A DNA stretch of 12,590 bases from assembly GCA_017853285.1 (NCBI GenBank), contig JAFMJU010000056.1, positions 1 to 12,590 of the forward strand. The letters run 5' to 3'. The notes under the pieces are model-generated. The model ran no database searches and was not told the DNA's origin. It was given only the letters and a program-made list of their open reading frames with translations. The translations under genes were made by a program, and so were the position numbers. Positions 9,050 to 12,590 of this stretch are shown here, piece by piece (position 1 is the stretch's first letter; every line of letters begins with the position of its first letter). The DNA is from Gemmataceae bacterium (GTDB taxonomy: Bacteria; Planctomycetota; Planctomycetia; Gemmatales; Gemmataceae).

Positions 9050-10153
9050 ATGCAACTTTTTCGTTCGGACCTATTGGCCGGGCTGGCTGTCATCGGTTTA
9101 CTCGCGGCGGCCGGTGCCACCCCCTCGCGGGCCCAGGATGTGGTGCGATACAGCCAAGCGGGCCCGGGCGCTGGCTGGCAGGACCTTTCTGGGGTCATCG
9201 AAAAGGAGGGACCCGCGGGGATCCAGATCAAGTCCAGGGACAAGGTGGTGGTGATTCCAGCCGAGAATATCGTGTTGGTTCAGTACAAGCATCCGACCCT
9301 GCTCGCCGTGGATTTTCGCGCCGCGCAGGATCGGATCAGTCAGGCGCTGGTGGCTTCGGGACCCCAAATGGCGGAAAAGGTCAAACAGGCCCGTGACGCC
9401 GCGGACAAACTGGCCGAGAAGGCCGGCAACGAGGCCCCTGTCGCGAGATATGCCGCATGGCAAGTCGCGCTTTCGCGGTTCGCGGAAGCAAAAGCCAACG
9501 GCAAGCAACCCGAGGCGGTGTCCATCCTCGAGCGGGCCGTGGTCGCGACCCGGGGCGGTTGGGAGGAAGTCCAAGCGTTACGGATGCTGGTGGAGCAGCA
9601 GCAATTGATGGGGCAACCAACGACGGCAACGCTGGAAAAATGGTCGCGCATGGCCGGGCTTCCAGTAGAAAGCCAAACGAAAATTCAAAACCGACTCAGA
9701 CTCGCCAAGATTCGCGAGGGCAAGGCTGCTGAGGTTGCCGCCGAGTTGGCGAGCCCTGATGGGGCCGACCTGGCCAAGGCCGCCCTGTTGGAGTTGGCCC
9801 TCTTGGTTGCTGGGCCGTTCGATGCCATGAAATTGAGGCAAACCAGATTGGCCCTGGCCAGGCTGGCCACAAAGGAAACAGAGGGTGCCGGCCAGTCTGA
9901 TGAGGCATTTTTGGCTGGCTGCCAGGTTGTTTTGGGGAATTACCTGATGACCCAAAAAAAGCCGGAGGAGGCGGTTTGGGAATGGATCCGGGTTGAGGCG
10001 CAATATCCTGGAAACAAGGCGGAGCTGGCGGAGGCCTTGTTCCACCTAGGCAGCTTATACGAGAGCCAGCTTAAAAACCCGTCCCGCGCCGCGGAATGTC
10101 TGGATCGACTCCAGGGCCGGGAGTTTGCGGGTTCGGTCCGTGCAAAAAAATAA
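9050..10153 (+). CDS. Secreted protein with beta N-domain and TPR-like repeats
   Basis: A 367-residue exported protein of unknown function. The signal peptide has a short basic start (R5), a hydrophobic core LLAGLAVIGLLAAAGA and probable cleavage after SRA (residue 28). Residues about 30-85 look like a small beta domain, with alternating pattern SGVIEKEGPAGIQIK, KVVVIPAENIVLVQY; this resembles an SH3-like barrel found at the start of planctomycete repeat proteins (recalled, not searched). The remainder is helical, with TPR-like pairs clearest near the C-terminus (LGNYLMTQKKPEEAVWEWIRV, EALFHLGSLYESQLKNPSRA). It starts only 3 bp after the stop of the 1081-residue gene, so translational coupling is likely; the purine-rich ribosome binding site lies within the end of that gene. 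It is the last gene of the three-gene unit. Confidence 0.85.
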   Translation: MQLFRSDLLAGLAVIGLLAAAGATPSRAQDVVRYSQAGPGAGWQDLSGVIEKEGPAGIQIKSRDKVVVIPAENIVLVQYKHPTLLAVDFRAAQDRISQALVASGPQMAEKVKQARDAADKLAEKAGNEAPVARYAAWQVALSRFAEAKANGKQPEAVSILERAVVATRGGWEEVQALRMLVEQQQLMGQPTTATLEKWSRMAGLPVESQTKIQNRLRLAKIREGKAAEVAAELASPDGADLAKAALLELALLVAGPFDAMKLRQTRLALARLATKETEGAGQSDEAFLAGCQVVLGNYLMTQKKPEEAVWEWIRVEAQYPGNKAELAEALFHLGSLYESQLKNPSRAAECLDRLQGREFAGSVRAKK

Positions 10154-10180
10154 GACTGTGGAAAGTGTGACCTGCCCACT

Positions 10181-10227
10181 CAAACCATCCAATAACCCCG
10201 GGCGGCGACTGGAAAATTGATGGTTTG
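10181..10227 (+). repeat. Inverted repeat between the repeat-protein operon and tRNA-Ala
   Basis: CAAACCATC and AAT (10181-10189, 10191-10193) pair with ATTGATGGTTTG (10216-10227), giving a 12-bp stem with one bulged C and a loop of 22 bases. No T-run follows, so it is not a textbook terminator. It may protect the 3' end of the operon message or mark a processing point before the tRNA. Confidence 0.45.
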
Positions 10228-10249
10228 GATGTTAGATTTCCAATACTCT

Positions 10250-10322
10250 GGGGCAGTAGCTCAATTGGTAGAGCGCAGCGTTCGCAATGCTGAGGTCGAG
10301 GGTTCGACTCCCTTCTGCTCCA
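10250..10322 (+). tRNA. tRNA-Ala (anticodon CGC)
   Basis: All four arms fold. The acceptor is GGGGCAG with CTGCTCC, the D stem GCTC/GAGC, the anticodon stem CAGCG/TGCTG around loop TTCGCAA, the variable loop AGGTC, and the T stem GAGGG/CCCTT with loop TTCGACT. The anticodon at 10283-10285 is CGC, reading GCG (alanine). The acceptor holds the G3:U70 wobble pair that marks alanine tRNAs for alanyl-tRNA synthetase, an independent confirmation. Position 73 is A. The 3' CCA is not encoded and must be added after transcription. Confidence 0.96.
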
Positions 10323-10349
10323 CTCGCCAGAAAAGGCTGAAACCAGCGA

Positions 10350-10380
10350 AAACCCCGGGGAAACCCGGGGTTTCTCGTTT
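10350..10380 (+). terminator. Hairpin terminator after tRNA-Ala, probably bidirectional
   Basis: A perfect 10-bp stem AAACCCCGGG/CCCGGGGTTT (10350-10359 with 10364-10373) with a GAAA loop, then CTCGTTT. Because the stem ends in A and T tracts, it can also work for the minus-strand gene that runs towards it from 10719. It begins 28 bp after the tRNA. Confidence 0.8.
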
Positions 10381-10467
10381 AATTAAGCGGGCTTGGATTT
10401 CGAGTTGTTTGGTGCTTTTTTGGCCGTTTTTCAAGAACGATTGACAGAAAAATCCAAATGTTGGGTT

Positions 10468-10719
10468 TCAGGCAGCCCGGGATTTTGGAGAGTTTTCCTG
10501 AATAGCCAAATTGGTTTCCGGATCTTGGGTTTTGTTTGAAGCCTGATCCCTGTCATTCCGATTGGGGTCTACCCAGCGAGCAATGGCGGCGTAGGCGAGC
10601 AAAACCAAAGACAAGGTAACCAAATTTGCCGGATTGAGGATCACCAAACCAGTGAAGGTGATAACCGCCAATGCCCAGATAACAAGGACAGGACCACGAC
10701 TGAAATGGTGAGAATCCAT
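10468..10719 (-). CDS. Small two-helix membrane protein, unknown function
   Basis: An 83-residue protein beginning MDSHHFSRGP. Two hydrophobic segments (GPVLVIWALAVITFTGLVIL, then LVTLSLVLLAYAAIARWV) are separated by NPAN, predicting a helical hairpin in the inner membrane. A hydrophilic, probably disordered tail of about 30 residues follows, rich in Asn, Asp, Lys and Gln. ATG 10719 is chosen over a TTG five codons upstream because GGGGAGG stands 6 bases before it; in the longer form that site would lie inside the gene. I do not recognise a family. It is separated from panD by 136 bp with its own AT-rich promoter-like region and runs towards the tRNA terminator. Confidence 0.7.
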   Translation of the reverse strand: MDSHHFSRGPVLVIWALAVITFTGLVILNPANLVTLSLVLLAYAAIARWVDPNRNDRDQASNKTQDPETNLAIQENSPKSRAA

Positions 10720-10799
10720 GGCTGGCCTCCCCAAACATGAGTGCTCCGGCCAAACTCCTCCATTTTCTCAATCGGCCACATTGTTTTCTGGCTGCAGAT

Positions 10800-10860
10800 G
10801 AAAATCTAGGCTATTTGATTATAATAATTTATATAAAGATTAATAATTTGATTTTCTAAA
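10800..10860 (-). promoter_or_regulatory. AT-rich promoter-like region for the small membrane gene
   Basis: About 60 bases that are almost all A and T in an otherwise GC-rich window. On the minus strand it holds a perfect -10 hexamer TATAAT (10823-10818), with a weak TTATTA 17 bases upstream as -35, set in AT-rich DNA that could act as an UP element. This would give a leader of about 90 bases before the small membrane gene at 10719. Confidence 0.45.
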
Positions 10861-11260
10861 CCCTTGTTTGTGGGCCGGCCACTTCTGGTCCAAGATGTTT
10901 GATCCGGTTTTGGTCGTCCACAAAAAGGATGGTGGGTTTGAATATTCGGGCTTCGTTCTCTTCCATCCAGATAAACGTTGCAACAATGATGCGGTCATTG
11001 GGGTTGCAAAGGTGTGCGGCGGCGCCGTTGACACTCATTTCCCCGATACCCGCGGGGCCCTCGATGGCATAGGTCGAAAACCGGGTGCCGCGGGTCACAT
11101 TCCAAACTTGGACTTCCTCGCCGGGCAGGATGTCCGCGGCCTTCAACAGAACCGGATCGATTGACAGGCTGCCCTCGTAATCCACATTGGCGTGCGTCAC
11201 GCGGGCACGGTGGATTTTGGATTTCAGCATCGAACGAAATCTGCTGGGGCCGGCGGACAT
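10856..11260 (-). CDS. panD: Aspartate 1-decarboxylase PanD
   Basis: PanD converts L-aspartate to beta-alanine, the amine half of pantothenate and so of CoA. The 134-residue product is full length and closely follows the E. coli enzyme: MLKSKIHRARVTHANVDYEGS contains the self-cleavage site G30-S31, where Ser31 becomes the pyruvoyl cofactor. The active-site residues are present: K15 (E. coli K9), Y64 in RGTRFSTYAI (E. coli Y58) and N78 in SVNGAAAH (E. coli N72). Compared with E. coli there is a slightly longer start. ATG 11260 is preferred to an internal ATG at residue 11 because GAGG lies 7 bases upstream of it. The gene starts 33 bp after the DUF1559 gene on the same strand with no terminator between, so it may share the B12-riboswitch transcript. 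No panB or panC is visible. Confidence 0.96.
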   Translation of the reverse strand: MSAGPSRFRSMLKSKIHRARVTHANVDYEGSLSIDPVLLKAADILPGEEVQVWNVTRGTRFSTYAIEGPAGIGEMSVNGAAAHLCNPNDRIIVATFIWMEENEARIFKPTILFVDDQNRIKHLGPEVAGPQTRV

Positions 11261-11293
11261 GATTCAACCTCAGGCGGTGCCCCACGGTCCATT

Positions 11294-12124
11294 TCAAGGT
11301 TCCTGGGGCCCCTTTTTGCCATCGTAGGGCTCGTTGCTTGCCGAAAGGTAGCCAATTTTGAGGGTTTGCCGCAACGCTGAGGCCTCGGCATTCCAATTTT
11401 TGGGGGACGGGAAGGCGATATCAGAGCGAACTTCCACATGGCCATCCAGGAAAACCACGTTGGCCTGCCCCGAACCATGCCGGAAATGGGTGGTGGGTTG
11501 CGGGGTGCCTGCCTCGGTGGCGTACGGTGCGGCCAAGGCAAAGGATTCCTGCGCGTTTGGTTTGGGCCAGGTGCTGATGAGGGCCGAGTCGGCAAACACA
11601 AAGGTATTGCCCGTTTCAGGAAAATCGGCCATGCGACGGGTGACCACCCTTGGAATGGTCCAATTGGGCGAGACCCAGTAGGTGGTGCCCAGACAGCGGT
11701 TGTAGCCGTATCCACCCGTCAAGCCGTTATAGAGCTTGGTCAATTGGCCGGAGGGCAGGCTTGGGCATTGGAGAACCTTGTTGTTGGCTTCGTAGTAAGG
11801 AGAAAGCGAGCCTTCCAGCGGATTGACCTGGTTTTGGGGATCCACCGAGCCGAACCAATAGGTGGTTGTGTAAGGCCATACCGAGGGGCTTGGCGTGGTG
11901 AAACTGGCGGGTAGCTTGAGGTGGCTGGTCTCGTAATTCGCCACCGCCAGGCCCAACTGTTTTACATTGTTGGCGCACTGGATGCGATTGGCGGCCTCGC
12001 GGACTTTCTGAACCGCCGGGACGAGCAGACCCACCAGCACCGCGATGATCGCGATGACCACGAGCAACTCGATGAGGGTGAATCCGCGACTTCTTTGCTT
12101 GGGAATTTGCAAGGCTAAAAACAT
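11294..12124 (-). CDS. DUF1559 prepilin-like surface protein
   Basis: A 276-residue member of the DUF1559 (SBP_bac_10) family, typical of Planctomycetes and of unproven function. A class III prepilin leader is clear: basic QIPKQRSRG, predicted cleavage between G14 and F15, Glu at mature position 5 (E19), then the hydrophobic helix starting FTLIELLVVIAIIAVLVGLL. The spine VQKVREAANRIQCANNVKQLGLA and the late block HGSGQANVVFLDGHVEV (processing-associated H-x-DG motif) are family hallmarks; here 10, not 9, residues separate His and DG. It ends with IGYLSASNEPYDGK, as in relatives I recall. ATG 12124 is chosen because CGGAG lies 5 bases before it and the leader then begins sensibly; an open frame runs further up to 12310 but lies in riboswitch RNA. 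The upstream B12 riboswitch probably controls it; panD follows at 33 bp. Confidence 0.93.
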   Translation of the reverse strand: MFLALQIPKQRSRGFTLIELLVVIAIIAVLVGLLVPAVQKVREAANRIQCANNVKQLGLAVANYETSHLKLPASFTTPSPSVWPYTTTYWFGSVDPQNQVNPLEGSLSPYYEANNKVLQCPSLPSGQLTKLYNGLTGGYGYNRCLGTTYWVSPNWTIPRVVTRRMADFPETGNTFVFADSALISTWPKPNAQESFALAAPYATEAGTPQPTTHFRHGSGQANVVFLDGHVEVRSDIAFPSPKNWNAEASALRQTLKIGYLSASNEPYDGKKGPQEP

Positions 12125-12129
12125 CTGCA

Positions 12130-12164
12130 CTCCGATTCGCCGGTTCCGGGCGACTGGTCGGGAG
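12130..12164 (-). promoter_or_regulatory. Hairpin able to hide the DUF1559 ribosome binding site
   Basis: In the RNA, CTCC(C)GA (12164-12158) can pair with TCGGAG (12135-12130), which contains the Shine-Dalgarno sequence of the DUF1559 gene. An inner stem CGCC(C)GG/CCGGCG with loop AA stacks within it. This is the expected output device of a translational-off cobalamin riboswitch. There is no terminator T-run between aptamer and gene. The pairing is read by eye; energies were not computed. Confidence 0.55.
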
Positions 12165-12248
12165 CCCAAGCAAGCAAGGACAAGGGATGACGGCAACAAT
12201 GGCCATCTGACCCATGCCACCCGGTGCCGGGGCGACCCTGGAAAAGAT

Positions 12249-12451
12249 TGGACGGGCAGGTCTTCTGGCTTCCGGAATTGTGGACGGCCCGGTCGGGCTA
12301 TCCAAAGCATCTCGCCTTCCCGGGATCACTCCCAGTGGCGCGGTTTGTGAACCGCTTGAAATGCCCCACATCCGGTTACAGCGGCGGCCCCGCGACGGAT
12401 TCGCACCGTCTTCCCTTTTAGCCCCCCGCGACAAGCGGGGGGACCGGTCCA
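12249..12451 (-). ncRNA. Cobalamin (B12) riboswitch aptamer
   Basis: Read on the minus strand, the class I cobalamin aptamer is present in order: outer stem TGGAC (12450-12446 region) with GTCCA near 12253-12249; ACCGGTCC and a GC hairpin; TAAAAGGGAA; the P3 hairpin GACGGTGCGAATCCGTC; CCGCTGTAA; the B12 box GCCACTGG with CCCGGGAAGGC; and GAAGCCAGAAGACCTGCC. These match, block by block, the E. coli btuB leader. Length (about 200 nt) is normal. It ends 124 bases before the DUF1559 start codon. Such riboswitches usually repress the downstream gene when adenosylcobalamin is abundant. Its usual targets are B12 uptake or synthesis genes, none of which is seen in this window. Confidence 0.95.
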
Positions 12452-12458
12452 TTTCAGT

Positions 12459-12486
12459 AGGTTAGAGGGCAAAAGGGGATTGGCAA
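12459..12486 (-). promoter_or_regulatory. Weak candidate promoter for the riboswitch transcript
   Basis: On the minus strand TTGCCA (12486-12481) and TAACCT (12464-12459) are 16 bases apart. The -10 box is a poor match, but the predicted start point falls about at 12452, exactly where the aptamer begins. Confidence 0.3.
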
Positions 12487-12568
12487 GGATTGAAGGGGAA
12501 GAGGACCCCCAAGTCACCTCTCAACAACGCTTTAACGATCCCCAAAAAAATGTCTGAGACGATCAAAC

Positions 12569-12586
12569 CAGCGGGCTCACCCGCTG
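12569..12586. repeat. Short hairpin at the right window edge
   Basis: A perfect 7-bp stem CAGCGGG/CCCGCTG with a 4-base loop. On the minus strand it is followed by GGTTTGATC, and it could be the terminator of a gene lying beyond the window. No T-run adjoins it, so this is tentative. The stretch 12487-12568 between it and the candidate promoter shows no gene. Confidence 0.35.
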
Positions 12587-12590
12587 AACA

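Noticed and set aside
8315..9055. 246-residue minus-strand open frame across the 1081-residue repeat protein
   Set aside because: Composition is that of an antisense shadow; the + strand frame is continuous with a signal peptide and ribosome binding site.
10217..10444. 75-residue open frame on the + strand
   Set aside because: It runs straight through tRNA-Ala and its terminator.
12125..12310. N-terminal extension of the DUF1559 frame by 62 residues
   Set aside because: It overlaps the cobalamin riboswitch and its leader, and would bury the prepilin signal internally; ATG 12124 has its own ribosome binding site.
12045..12465. Several + strand open frames over the riboswitch region
   Set aside because: They are shadows of structured RNA and of the DUF1559 start on the minus strand, with no recognisable protein features.

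Overview
The window looks like chromosomal DNA of a planctomycete, probably of the Gemmataceae or a near relative. The main reasons are a DUF1559 prepilin-like protein (a family hugely expanded in Planctomycetes), a protein combining zinc ribbons, a membrane helix and a repeat domain, long secreted Ala/Lys-rich repeat proteins, GC-rich coding DNA and GGAG-type ribosome binding sites. The lineage is inferred from gene content only. I see no insertion sequence, phage gene or CRISPR array; most genes are housekeeping or cell-envelope.

Left part, + strand: the 3' nine-tenths of mnmE (tRNA U34 modification GTPase, cut by the window edge), a YpfJ-type membrane-anchored zinc metallopeptidase ending in a strong intrinsic terminator, then ispG (MEP isoprenoid pathway). 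Next come three co-directional genes (3875-10153) that look like one transcription unit: a membrane protein with two cytoplasmic zinc ribbons and a helical-repeat domain, and two exported repeat proteins of 1081 and 367 residues. Their function is unknown; the layout suggests one envelope-spanning assembly. The + strand block ends with tRNA-Ala(CGC) and a hairpin terminator that faces the convergent minus-strand genes.

Right part, minus strand: reading from the right edge, there is a clear cobalamin (B12) riboswitch (12451-12249), a leader with a hairpin that can hide the ribosome binding site, the DUF1559 prepilin-like gene, panD (aspartate 1-decarboxylase) only 33 bp later, and finally a small two-helix membrane protein behind an AT-rich, probably separate promoter.

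The most interesting point is the right part: a B12 riboswitch placed directly before a pilin-like surface protein gene, with the beta-alanine/CoA gene panD apparently in the same transcript. This is not one of the usual B12-riboswitch targets (uptake, synthesis, B12-independent isozymes) and suggests either a B12-linked surface function or B12 control of CoA precursor supply.
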